This document shows positions 45,784 to 54,085 of a DNA stretch of 64,000 nt, piece by piece. Position 1 is the first letter of the stretch. Every line of letters starts with the position of its first letter. The notes beneath the pieces are model-generated. The model ran no database searches. It worked only from the letters and a program-made list of their open reading frames with translations, and was not told the origin of the DNA. The DNA comes from Cyclobacteriaceae bacterium (lineage in GTDB: Bacteria > Bacteroidota > Bacteroidia > Cytophagales > Cyclobacteriaceae). The stretch lies in assembly GCA_020436165.1 (NCBI GenBank), contig JAGQYI010000019.1:21394-85393 (forward strand), written 5' to 3'. The position numbers were made by a program, and so were the translations under genes.

Positions 45784-47118
45784 CTATACTTTTTTTACGA
45801 GTAAAGCGTTCCCTTCTTCTCCAATCACTTTTACCCTATCTCCTTTATCAATGTAGGTTCCACGGGTGAAAGCATCATAGATATTGTCTTCGATCATTAT
45901 TTTACCACTTGGGCGCAAAATAGTATAAGCTGTTCCTTCTTTGCCTACCATCGTTTCTTTATGAAAACGAGCAGTGTAGCCTTCATTTTTCTGCTGAGTG
46001 GCGGTTAATGCTACCCGTTCGAAAAATTTGGAGTTGGTTAAACGAACACCTCCAAAAAACATGATTAAAAGACTTCCAAGCAATGCTCCCATTGTGGTTG
46101 AAATGGCAAGCAGAATTTCGCTCATTGGTACAAATGTGAAATCGAAATCGTCATTATTAAGCATAACAAGTACAAGCGCACTTATGGTAAATACAATACC
46201 AGCAATACCGGCCACTCCAAATCCAGGTATAACGGTTATTTCCAAACCAATTAGAAGTAAGCCGACCAAGAAAAGTACGAGTTCCCAATTGGCTGCAAGG
46301 CCGGTTAAATAATATGGAATAAAATATAGAATAGCTGCAGTAATTGCGGCCAGAATTGGGAAGCCCACCCCGGGCGTTTGTAATTCAAAATAGATTCCTC
46401 CAATGATTATCATTATCAGGATACCACTTAAAAACGGATTAAGAAAAATGGCCACTATTTTTTCTACAAAGCTGGGAGTAAACTCATTTAGTTCATAATC
46501 GCCCTTAATGGTATGATTCAAAATAGCATCAACAGATCTGTATTCACCTTCGCAGAACCCATTCTTAATAGCTTCGGAGGTGGTAAAGGTCAAAACTTGT
46601 CCGGCTTTGGTAATGCCTTCAATCTCTATGTTCTGGTCAACCATGGCCTCAGCTATTTCGGGGTTGCGTCCTTTTTCCTCGGCTGTGGTACGCATGGTAG
46701 CCCGCATGTACGATTGGTATTTATCAGGAGCGGCCTCTCCCTGGCCCGTAACCACGGTGGCAGCGCCAATGCTGGCTCCGGGAGCCATGTAAATGCTGTC
46801 ACAAGCAATGGAAATCAATGCACCTGCAGAAGCTGCATCTTTATTGATAAAGACATAGACAGGTTTATCGAAATCAAGTAGCATTTCAACAATATCCTTG
46901 GCATCTGTAACCAATCCGCCATAGGTGTCCATCTCAATAACAACAAGGTCGTAGCCCCCATTTTTAGCGGCTGTTAATCCTAGGTCAACATACCTGCTCA
47001 TGCGCGGATCAATATCGGCATCAATATTGAGCTTAAGTACTTTAGTCTGTGCCAATACGCTCGACAAGCTCAAGAGTGTTACTATTGCAATACTAAAAAG
47101 CGATTTAATCAGTTTCAT
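45784..47118 (-). CDS. NfeD-family membrane serine protease (ClpP-like, long form)
   Basis: 444 residues. Signal peptide (1-23), a ClpP-class protease domain with S97 in DAASAGAL and a candidate Lys133 in PDKYQSYMRA, membrane helices (about 228-365), and a C-terminal OB-fold NfeD domain (375-444). Known long NfeD proteins cleave stomatin-like membrane proteins. No stomatin (SPFH) gene is next to it here, unlike many NfeD loci. Confidence 0.9.
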   Translation of the reverse strand: MKLIKSLFSIAIVTLLSLSSVLAQTKVLKLNIDADIDPRMSRYVDLGLTAAKNGGYDLVVIEMDTYGGLVTDAKDIVEMLLDFDKPVYVFINKDAASAGALISIACDSIYMAPGASIGAATVVTGQGEAAPDKYQSYMRATMRTTAEEKGRNPEIAEAMVDQNIEIEGITKAGQVLTFTTSEAIKNGFCEGEYRSVDAILNHTIKGDYELNEFTPSFVEKIVAIFLNPFLSGILIMIIIGGIYFELQTPGVGFPILAAITAAILYFIPYYLTGLAANWELVLFLVGLLLIGLEITVIPGFGVAGIAGIVFTISALVLVMLNNDDFDFTFVPMSEILLAISTTMGALLGSLLIMFFGGVRLTNSKFFERVALTATQQKNEGYTARFHKETMVGKEGTAYTILRPSGKIMIEDNIYDAFTRGTYIDKGDRVKVIGEEGNALLVKKV

Positions 47119-47218
47119 ATTTGATAAACATTCAACGGTTATAAAATTAATGATAATAACGATTGGTAAAGGTAGGTTGCTAAAGGAATTCTCTAATTTT
47201 ACACGTAAACATTATTCT

Positions 47219-48175
47219 ATGCGTAACTTAAGAATCCTTTTTGTTTTCTTTTTTGTTTTTGGCGTTACTGCTATCGCAAAGGCTTCTCCAGCTGATTCTA
47301 TTGGATCTGAAGTAATTGATGGAAAGGTTTATATACTGTATCAGGTGGAAGAAGGCGAGACTGTCTATTCTATTTCTCAAAAGTATAATGTGCGCATGCG
47401 CGATATTGTAGCCGTTTCTCCCGAAGTGAAGAAGGGACTCACCATTGGGATGGTAATTCATGTTCCTTACAGGGGTGTAAAGGTTTCGGAATCGAAAGAA
47501 AGGTACCATGTTGTGGAAGCAGGGGAGACTTTGTACGGTATCAGCAGAATGTATAATGTTTCCGTTGACCAACTAATGAAATGGAATGAGCTGGAGTCTT
47601 CGGCCCTGGCAATTGGGCAGCAACTTACTATTGCCGGAGGTTCGGTTAATACCAAACCGGAAAAGGAGGTTAATGAAAAGGGAAATTTGATCCATATTGT
47701 TGAACAAGGAGAAGGGCTTTATGGAATTGCCCGCATTTATAATGTAACTGTAGATGACTTGATAAAGTGGAACCAACTTCAATCCACTTCGCTTTCTATT
47801 GGACAAAAGCTGATTGTTGGATTAAACGCAAAAGGCAACTATGTTCATCCGATTCGAATAGATACTACTCAGGAATCTTTGGGTAGAAGGTATGAAGTGG
47901 AAAAGGTATTAGAATCTGGACTTGCAGCAACTATTGATGGTTCGGACAATACGAATAAATATTTAGCATTGCATAGAACTGCCAAGGTGGGAACCATCAT
48001 TGCCGTACGAAATGAGATGAATGACCAGATGGTGTTTGTTCGGGTGGTGGGTAAACTGCCAAATACTGGCGTTAACAATAAGGTGATTATTCGTATCTCA
48101 GATGCTGCCTATAAAAAGCTGGGGGCTATTGATCCCAAATTCAGGGTGCAACTTTCGTACCTGCCTGATCGATGA
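47219..48175 (+). CDS. Secreted protein with three LysM domains
   Basis: 318 residues from ATG 47219, where a signal peptide starts (RNLRILFVFFFVFGVTAIA); the open frame upstream runs into the divergent nfeD gene. LysM repeats lie about 38-82 (EEGETVYSISQKYNV), 95-140 (EAGETLYGISRMYNV) and 158-202 (EQGEGLYGIARIYNV). A C-terminal RlpA-like double-psi region (about 225-315, with ALHRTAKVGTII and VRVVGKLP) follows. It binds peptidoglycan. Overlaps the next gene by four bases. Confidence 0.9.
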   Translation: MRNLRILFVFFFVFGVTAIAKASPADSIGSEVIDGKVYILYQVEEGETVYSISQKYNVRMRDIVAVSPEVKKGLTIGMVIHVPYRGVKVSESKERYHVVEAGETLYGISRMYNVSVDQLMKWNELESSALAIGQQLTIAGGSVNTKPEKEVNEKGNLIHIVEQGEGLYGIARIYNVTVDDLIKWNQLQSTSLSIGQKLIVGLNAKGNYVHPIRIDTTQESLGRRYEVEKVLESGLAATIDGSDNTNKYLALHRTAKVGTIIAVRNEMNDQMVFVRVVGKLPNTGVNNKVIIRISDAAYKKLGAIDPKFRVQLSYLPDR

Positions 48176-48945
48176 TATCGGAAGAATTGGCCAACTTTCT
48201 TGAAGAGAAAGTCGATGAGTACAACCAGCCTGGTTTTATTGAAAATGATCCTATATCAATTCCACATTCGTATTCGCTAAAGCAGGATATAGAAATTACC
48301 GGCTTTTGGGTATCAATGCTGGCATGGGGGCAACGAAAAACCATTATAACCAAGGCACAAGAGCTTTTCAGTTTGATGGACAATGCACCTTATGATTTCA
48401 TTAAGAATCATTCTGAGAGGGAGCTGGAGCCATTTCTGGATTTTAAACACAGGACTTTTAATGCTACAGACACGCTTCATTTTATTCGTTTCTTTAAAGC
48501 ATATTATGCGCAAAATGAAAGCCTGGAGGCAGCCTTTAGTGAATGGATGAGCAAGAGTGACGCCTCTGTTGAGCCAGGCTTGGTAGGGTTCCATAATTTG
48601 TTCTTCAGTTTGGAAGATTCACCAGATAGAACACGAAAGCATATTGCCACACCTGCTCGTAAATCGGCTTGCAAGCGCATGAATATGTTCTTGCGATGGA
48701 TGGTGCGTAAGGACAATAGGGGAGTTGACTTTGGGTTATGGAACACGATCAGTCCTTCGCAATTGGTAATGCCTTTGGATGTGCACGTTGAAAAGGTGGC
48801 ACGCCACTTTGGTTTGCTTAAACGCGAACCAACCGATTGGCAGGCTGCCCTTGAGCTTACCAATACGCTTCTTTCTCTGGATCCGGAGGATCCGGTAAAA
48901 TATGATTTTGCTTTGTTTGGGTTGGGCCTGGAGAAGTTTGTTTAA
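48172..48945 (+). CDS. TIGR02757 (DUF2400) family protein
   Basis: 257 residues matching TIGR02757 in length and motifs: DPISIPH near the start, the WVSMLAWGQRKTI region, RMNMFLRWMVRKD, and LVMPLDVHVEKVAR, which recalls the helix-hairpin-helix part of HhH-GPD DNA glycosylases. Biochemical role not known. Start overlaps the LysM gene by four bases; stop overlaps the L,D-transpeptidase stop in a TTAA. Confidence 0.88.
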   Translation: MISEELANFLEEKVDEYNQPGFIENDPISIPHSYSLKQDIEITGFWVSMLAWGQRKTIITKAQELFSLMDNAPYDFIKNHSERELEPFLDFKHRTFNATDTLHFIRFFKAYYAQNESLEAAFSEWMSKSDASVEPGLVGFHNLFFSLEDSPDRTRKHIATPARKSACKRMNMFLRWMVRKDNRGVDFGLWNTISPSQLVMPLDVHVEKVARHFGLLKREPTDWQAALELTNTLLSLDPEDPVKYDFALFGLGLEKFV

Positions 48946-49451
48946 GGATTGATTTGGATGGGCGTTCCAATAGGTACAGCCCGATAGAGCTCTTCAATTT
49001 CTTTATTAGTTACCGCAATGCAGCCATCGGTCCAGTCAAAGAACCGTTGAAGCTTTCCGATAAATCCCAATCCGTTTTGAAGGCCGTGTATTTTAATATC
49101 GCCACCCGGGTTTTTCGATTTGATCAAGTCCTTTTTATCTGGATAGGAGATACCCAGATTTAAATGAAATTTACTTTGAGGGTTTTTATCATTAATAAAG
49201 TATAATCCTTCAGGAGTTTTACCATCTCCTTGATACTGTTTAGAACCAACAGGACTTGATCCAAGGGATACCTTATAAACTTTGACTCTCTTGCCATTTG
49301 CCCAAAGCTCAAGCTTGCGCGCTGATTTATAAACCACCAGCCTATCGGCTGTTACGTTGTTTGGAAGAGTTTGATCGGGCCATATTGCATAAATAAGACT
49401 TATGGCAAAAAATGAAGAGATAACAAGAACCAACCATTTGACAAACTTCAT
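48942..49451 (-). CDS. L,D-transpeptidase family protein (YkuD domain)
   Basis: 169 residues with an N-terminal signal anchor (5-23). YkuD motif: H122 in IKIHGLQNG and C144 in TDGCIAV, the nucleophile; the usual S/T-x-G-C holds. It would form 3-3 cross-links in peptidoglycan or link it to proteins, in the periplasm. Confidence 0.9.
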   Translation of the reverse strand: MKFVKWLVLVISSFFAISLIYAIWPDQTLPNNVTADRLVVYKSARKLELWANGKRVKVYKVSLGSSPVGSKQYQGDGKTPEGLYFINDKNPQSKFHLNLGISYPDKKDLIKSKNPGGDIKIHGLQNGLGFIGKLQRFFDWTDGCIAVTNKEIEELYRAVPIGTPIQINP

Positions 49452-49477
49452 ACCTTTTTCGGGTAAAGCATTTTCTT

Positions 49478-50110
49478 CTATTTCCAGTTCTCCGGGTCAA
49501 CCCTCCAAGCCTTTAAGGAAATCAACTCTTTTTCGGAAATGTATTTTAGTGCCGTGGCTTCCTCTAACATCGAAGCATAATCACTTAAGGTAACTACTTT
49601 AATTTCTTCTTTTGCAAAATTCTCTTTTGCAACTTCAAACCCGTAGGTAAAAATGGCTGCCATGCCTAACACCTTCATTCCGGCTTCCTGCACCGCTTTT
49701 GCAGCTTTTATAGAACTACCTCCGGTAGAGATCAGGTCTTCCACCATCACTACCTTTTGTTTTTTACTTACTTTACCTTCTATCATATTGGTCATGCCAT
49801 GCTCTTTGGGCTTGGAACGCACATAAATAAAAGGCAAGCCGAGAACCTCTGCTACCAGAGCACCTTGTGGAATGCCTGCCGTAGCAACTCCCGCGATGGC
49901 TTCAACACCTTCAAATTCGTTTTTAATAACATCAGCCAACCGCTCTTTAATAAACGTTCGAATCTTTGGGTATGATAAAGACAAACGGTTATCGCAATAA
50001 ATAGGTGATTTCCAACCTGACGCCCATGTAAATGGCTTTTTAACAGAAAGTTTAATAGCTTCAATTTCTAATAAATGGGCAGCAACTCGGTGAGCAACGG
50101 ATTTGTTCAT
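49478..50110 (-). CDS. pyrE: Orotate phosphoribosyltransferase
   Basis: 210 residues. PRPP-binding loop VVMVEDLISTGGSS at 120-133, and the flexible-loop Lys residues (KPKEHG) near 100-105. It makes orotidine 5'-phosphate in pyrimidine synthesis. -7 box TACCTTTG at 50127-50134. Confidence 0.95.
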   Translation of the reverse strand: MNKSVAHRVAAHLLEIEAIKLSVKKPFTWASGWKSPIYCDNRLSLSYPKIRTFIKERLADVIKNEFEGVEAIAGVATAGIPQGALVAEVLGLPFIYVRSKPKEHGMTNMIEGKVSKKQKVVMVEDLISTGGSSIKAAKAVQEAGMKVLGMAAIFTYGFEVAKENFAKEEIKVVTLSDYASMLEEATALKYISEKELISLKAWRVDPENWK

Positions 50111-50126
50111 AGGTGTTTTTTTGACA

Positions 50127-50134
50127 CAAAGGTA
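50127..50134 (-). promoter_or_regulatory. -7 box of pyrE
   Basis: Minus-strand TACCTTTG matches TAnnTTTG, 17 bases before the pyrE ATG. Confidence 0.5.
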
Positions 50135-50158
50135 CTAGCTGATTATTAATAATGGTAT

Positions 50159-50166
50159 TATGTTTG
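50159..50166 (+). promoter_or_regulatory. -7 box of the Nudix gene
   Basis: TATGTTTG matches TAnnTTTG, 8 bases before the ATG at 50174; it implies a very short leader. Confidence 0.4.
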
Positions 50167-50173
50167 GCCTTAT

Positions 50174-50851
50174 ATGAATTTGTTCATCAACGATACACCA
50201 GTCAAATTTATTCATAGGGAGGAACCGTTTGATTCGAGTGCGTTTGATATGATTGTTCAGGCCAATGGGCTCATTGATCTGAACGTATTGAAAGGCAATG
50301 TGTTGATTGATGATGTGGAAGCTCCACAGGTTCGTCAAATGATAGCTCAGTTGGTGGAGGAGCCGTTCAAGAATGTCCGGTTTGTGATCAGGCCCCACAA
50401 TTATGACGAGGCCAGGGCAGATTTTATGTCGTTGTTCAAAGTAGTTAAAGCAGCAGGGGGTATTGTTGAAAAAGGAAAGAAGGTGGCACTGATTTACCGG
50501 TTAGGTAAATGGGATATTCCTAAAGGAAAGTTGGAAAGGAAAGAGAATTTTAAAATGGCTGCTGTTAGAGAGGTAGAAGAAGAAACAGGAATAAAAGTTG
50601 AACTCAAAGAGAAAATCTGTACTACCTGGCACACCTACACGTTTCGCAAAAAACGAATTCTCAAATGCACCAAATGGTACCGTATGACAAGTATAAACGA
50701 TAAGAATATGGCTCCTCAGGCTGCAGAGAAAATCGAGCGTATCGAATGGTTTACGTACAAAAAAGCTACCAAAGCCTTTGATGACACCTACAACTCTATA
50801 AAATTTGTTTGGGATATGTACCTTGATTCCAAATTACCCAGCCGTCAATAA
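50174..50851 (+). CDS. Nudix hydrolase with unknown N-terminal domain
   Basis: 225 residues. A perfect Nudix box runs from G118 to I140 (GKLERKE...REVEEETGI). The first ~85 residues are an uncharacterised domain that recurs with this Nudix type in Bacteroidota. The substrate, a nucleoside diphosphate linked to some group, is unknown. Stop overlaps the next convergent gene by seven bases. Confidence 0.88.
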   Translation: MNLFINDTPVKFIHREEPFDSSAFDMIVQANGLIDLNVLKGNVLIDDVEAPQVRQMIAQLVEEPFKNVRFVIRPHNYDEARADFMSLFKVVKAAGGIVEKGKKVALIYRLGKWDIPKGKLERKENFKMAAVREVEEETGIKVELKEKICTTWHTYTFRKKRILKCTKWYRMTSINDKNMAPQAAEKIERIEWFTYKKATKAFDDTYNSIKFVWDMYLDSKLPSRQ

Positions 50852-51357
50852 ACACTCACCTTTCTTAAACGCCACCACCCATCAAGCGGAATTTTGTTTT
50901 TTTGGAGTATCATAACTAAAGCACCGGTGCCTACTAAAATTCCCGAAATAGTACCTATTGATGAGTCCCAGGACGCATCGCCCCCCTGTACGACCCCTCT
51001 GTTTATTAAATCTATGGCTGTTAAACCCAGCCCGGCAATAATCAGGTAGGGGCCGGCAACATTCAGTAGTGTTGCCCTTCTTTTAGGTTTAATATTAATT
51101 CTATCAATTGATTTAAAAGGTATGGAATCTGACTGAGTAACAAATGCACTATCAAGAATATTGGTAATTTGATCAGAGGTAAATTCTTTCTGGCCTTTCA
51201 GTCGATATTCAATGGTTTCTCCCATGTAGTAAACATGTCGCTTTTTAGTTCCCATTTTTTCCAGAACCATAAAAGTTTGCGCGTAAGTAACCCCGGTTAC
51301 CAATATCAGGGTTACAATAACCAAGATGGTCTTTTTATATAATGAGAACTTTTCCAT
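50845..51357 (-). CDS. Membrane-associated protein of unknown function
   Basis: 170 residues. A signal peptide or anchor (about 8-26, ending TYAQ), a short beta-rich part with YMGETIEYRLKGQKEF, then two helices (about 102-117 and 134-151). Unrecognised. It starts 2 bases after gcvT on the same strand and is probably co-transcribed. Confidence 0.65.
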   Translation of the reverse strand: MEKFSLYKKTILVIVTLILVTGVTYAQTFMVLEKMGTKKRHVYYMGETIEYRLKGQKEFTSDQITNILDSAFVTQSDSIPFKSIDRINIKPKRRATLLNVAGPYLIIAGLGLTAIDLINRGVVQGGDASWDSSIGTISGILVGTGALVMILQKNKIPLDGWWRLRKVSVY

Positions 51358-51358
51358 T

Positions 51359-52450
51359 TTAAACTTCTACAAGTGGTAGTTTTTTAACTGAAGCTTTTAA
51401 CTTTCTATTGCGCACAACCACAAAAATTTCTGTTCCTGGCGAAGCCAGTTCTTTTTTAATATAGCCCATTCCTATGCCTTTGCCAAGCATAGGGGACTGC
51501 GTGCCTGATGTAACATGGCCAACCACATTGCCTTCTGCATCTTCCAGCTCATAGCCGTGACGGGGTATTCCTTTGTCAATCATTTCAAAACCTACCAGTT
51601 TTCGACTTACTCCTTCCTCCTTTTGTTTTTTTAACGCCTCAGAATTGGTAAACGCTTTTGTGAATTTAGTTATCCATCCCAAGCCTGCTTCAATAGGAGA
51701 GGTGGTGTCATCAATATCGTTGCCGTACAGGCAAAAGCCCATTTCCATGCGTAGGGTGTCCCGAGCTCCCAGCCCAATCGGTTGGATGTTTTCTTCTTTA
51801 CCAGCTTCGAAAATATTATCCCAAACTTTTTTGGCGTCTTTATTCTTCACATATAGTTCAAAACCACCTGAGCCTGTGTATCCTGTGGCAGATATAATTA
51901 CATTATAAGCGCCTGCAATACTTCCAATCTCAAAGTGGTAGTACCCAATTTCGCCCAGATTTATATCAGTTAATTTCTGCAAAACTTGTGTAGCTTTTGG
52001 CCCTTGCACAGCAAAAAGACAGTACTGGTCTGAGGCATTTTCTAACTCCACACCCAAATCATTGTTTTCATTTACCCAGTTCCAGTCTTTTTCCATGTTA
52101 GAAGCATTTACCACGAGCATGTACTCTTCATCACTTATTTTGTAAACGATAAGGTCGTCAACTATCCCACCTGTCTTGTTTGGGAAACAAGAATACTGCG
52201 CTCTACCCGGAGTAAGTTTAGAGGCATCGTTGCTCGTGATTTTTTGTATGAGATCAAGCGCCTTGGGACCACGTAAAAAAAACTCTCCCATATGAGATAC
52301 ATCGAACACGCCTACACCATTTCGCACGGTCATATGTTCTTCAATATCGGAGGTATACCGAACGGCCATGTTATAACCGGCAAAAGGAATCATTTTGCCA
52401 CCTAAGGCCACATGGACGTCATTTAAAATAAGTTGTTTAGCTTCTTCCAT
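51359..52450 (-). CDS. gcvT: Glycine cleavage system aminomethyltransferase (T protein)
   Basis: 363 residues of usual length; [17 protein letters not shown] start, the catalytic DVSHMGE Asp region, and [19 protein letters not shown]. It transfers the methylene unit of glycine to tetrahydrofolate. GcvH and GcvP genes are not in the window, as is frequent in Bacteroidota where they are scattered. No glycine riboswitch structure was recognised in the 63-base leader. Confidence 0.95.
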   Translation of the reverse strand: MEEAKQLILNDVHVALGGKMIPFAGYNMAVRYTSDIEEHMTVRNGVGVFDVSHMGEFFLRGPKALDLIQKITSNDASKLTPGRAQYSCFPNKTGGIVDDLIVYKISDEEYMLVVNASNMEKDWNWVNENNDLGVELENASDQYCLFAVQGPKATQVLQKLTDINLGEIGYYHFEIGSIAGAYNVIISATGYTGSGGFELYVKNKDAKKVWDNIFEAGKEENIQPIGLGARDTLRMEMGFCLYGNDIDDTTSPIEAGLGWITKFTKAFTNSEALKKQKEEGVSRKLVGFEMIDKGIPRHGYELEDAEGNVVGHVTSGTQSPMLGKGIGMGYIKKELASPGTEIFVVVRNRKLKASVKKLPLVEV

Positions 52451-52513
52451 TGGTGTTTGAATTATTATTCAAAACTACGATAATCCAACGACTTAACGGA
52501 GCTAAATATATTG

Positions 52514-53377
52514 CTAATCTTTATTCAGATCAATGAAATTAATGATGGTATCCAGTACCGATTGATCGCGCAAAATACGAGTGTGTCCTAATCCGCTTGT
52601 TAGTAATAACTTGGAATTTTTACTGGCTTTTTTAAGGGCTTCTGCATTTTGATAAGGCACTTCCAGATCGTCTTTATCATGGATAATTAAATGATTTTTC
52701 AGGTCTGTTTTCTTAACCAACTCGCAGGCAGTAATATCTTCAAAGTCGAGATGAAAGTTTGTTTGTACCATTTTTCTCATGGCTTCAGAAGTTTTGGCAG
52801 AAGCGTTTATCTTCTTTCGAAATCCTGTAAGTATGTCTTCTCCTATTGTAGGCGAACTTATCATAATTATGGTATTAAGGTCGAGCCCTTCCTTTTTGGC
52901 GTATAAAAGAGAGATGCCTCCGAACGAATGGCCAATTCCAATGTTAATTTTACCCTTTGTCTTTTCTAAATGAAAAATAACATCAGCGAATTCGGCAATG
53001 TGAGTTTGCTTGCCCTCCGAATCGCCATGTGCAGGAGCATCAAAAGCAATAACCCTGTAGCCCTCTGCTACCAGTGGGGCGATGAACATGTAAAATTGAG
53101 TAGCTCTACCGCTCCATCCGTGCACTAAAAGTGCAATGGGTGCTCCTTTTTCTCCCCACTCAAATACACGAACCTTTTTATTGTTTACGGTTATCCAACT
53201 GCTTCTTGCACTTTGGTAAGCATGTTCTTCTCTTTGTGGCTTTTTGAAGCGGAAAGGGGAGAAGAAAAGATTCCAGGCAACTTTGTGCGCCAATGGCGGA
53301 GCTATAGTTTCAAGTTTTGGGTAGGTCCAACGTATAGCTTTAATTGGAAAGGGTTCTTTTAGTTGAGTGTTTTTCAT
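52514..53377 (-). CDS. Alpha/beta hydrolase under TetR control
   Basis: 287 residues. Oxyanion region HGWSG at 86-90, nucleophile S151 in GHSFGG, acid in IHDKDD near 232-237, and His in GLGHTR near 272. Family includes esterases and lipases; the substrate is unknown. It follows the tetR gene by 36 bases, in which sits a TetR-type operator (53383-53396), so it is probably the target of that repressor. Confidence 0.88.
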   Translation of the reverse strand: MKNTQLKEPFPIKAIRWTYPKLETIAPPLAHKVAWNLFFSPFRFKKPQREEHAYQSARSSWITVNNKKVRVFEWGEKGAPIALLVHGWSGRATQFYMFIAPLVAEGYRVIAFDAPAHGDSEGKQTHIAEFADVIFHLEKTKGKINIGIGHSFGGISLLYAKKEGLDLNTIIMISSPTIGEDILTGFRKKINASAKTSEAMRKMVQTNFHLDFEDITACELVKKTDLKNHLIIHDKDDLEVPYQNAEALKKASKNSKLLLTSGLGHTRILRDQSVLDTIINFIDLNKD

Positions 53378-53382
53378 AGTAG

Positions 53383-53396
53383 AGACCGTTTGGTCT
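53383..53396. promoter_or_regulatory. TetR operator before the hydrolase gene
   Basis: AGACC-GTTT-GGTCT, then GTAAATAG. The same core with GGTCTGTAAATA occurs upstream of tetR (54000-54017). It lies six bases before the hydrolase ATG. Confidence 0.7.
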
Positions 53397-53413
53397 GTAA
53401 ATAGTAAAATTTT

Positions 53414-53998
53414 TTAATTCAACAATTTCTCATTAATTAGTTGCTTCAGGTGCTTTACCACTGTTTGAACCGGGCCCGGATCGTTGTTTACCCTTGCCAT
53501 GATCAGCGCTCCTTCCAGGCTAATAATAATGAGTGTGCTTAGTTCTTCACTTTTTATCCCGGGTTTGAATTCACCGCTATCAATGCCTTCGTCAATTTTA
53601 ATTTCAATGTAGCGCTTCAGATGATTTATTGCCCCTCTCGCTTTTTCTGTTAATGATGGATGAATGTCAGAAGAGTCAACAGCAGTGTTAAAAATGGGGC
53701 ATCCTCCAAGCGTTACAGGAGATTCATGAAAAGAAGCAAACACATCAATAATGGCCGTAATTTTTTCGTAACTGTTCGAACACTCAGCCAAGGCATCCTG
53801 AAATCTCTTTTTTATTAAATCGAATGAATAGTTAAAAGATTCGATAGCAATTTCATCTTTGTTTTTAAAATGATTGTAAATGCCTCCTTTTTTCAGGCCT
53901 GTAGCGTTCATAATATCGTGCAAAGAACACCCATTATATCCTTTGGTATTGAACAGAGCGGCAGATTTTCTTATAATATGTTCTTTTGTTGTTAGCAT
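53414..53998 (-). CDS. TetR/AcrR family repressor
   Basis: 194 residues. DNA-binding helix-turn-helix in the first ~50 residues (KGYNGCSLHDIMNATGLKKG, NHFKNKDEI), C-terminal ligand domain of the YxaF/LmrA-like type (LGGCPIFNTAVD). It is the first gene of a two-gene unit with the alpha/beta hydrolase and is flanked on both sides by near-identical palindromes, so it most likely represses both genes and is released by a small molecule. Confidence 0.93.
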   Translation of the reverse strand: MLTTKEHIIRKSAALFNTKGYNGCSLHDIMNATGLKKGGIYNHFKNKDEIAIESFNYSFDLIKKRFQDALAECSNSYEKITAIIDVFASFHESPVTLGGCPIFNTAVDSSDIHPSLTEKARGAINHLKRYIEIKIDEGIDSGEFKPGIKSEELSTLIIISLEGALIMARVNNDPGPVQTVVKHLKQLINEKLLN

Positions 53999-53999
53999 G

Positions 54000-54017
54000 A
54001 CAGACCAATCGGTCTGT
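54000..54017. promoter_or_regulatory. TetR operator upstream of tetR
   Basis: ACAGACC-AATC-GGTCTGT, perfect 7-base arms around a 4-base centre, directly before the tetR ATG (53998). GACC-N4-GGTC palindromes are known operators of NemR/LmrA-type TetR proteins. Confidence 0.8.
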
Positions 54018-54085
54018 AAATATCTAAATTAAAACCCGGGAATGCAAATTAAGTTTTGGTTAACTTGTTCCCCGGGTTAGTCTGT

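Noticed and set aside
47000..47218. Extended start for the LysM protein
   Set aside because: It overlaps nfeD on the other strand; a signal peptide begins at 47219.
52451..52513. Glycine riboswitch before gcvT
   Set aside because: The leader is only 63 bases and no riboswitch-like fold was recognised.
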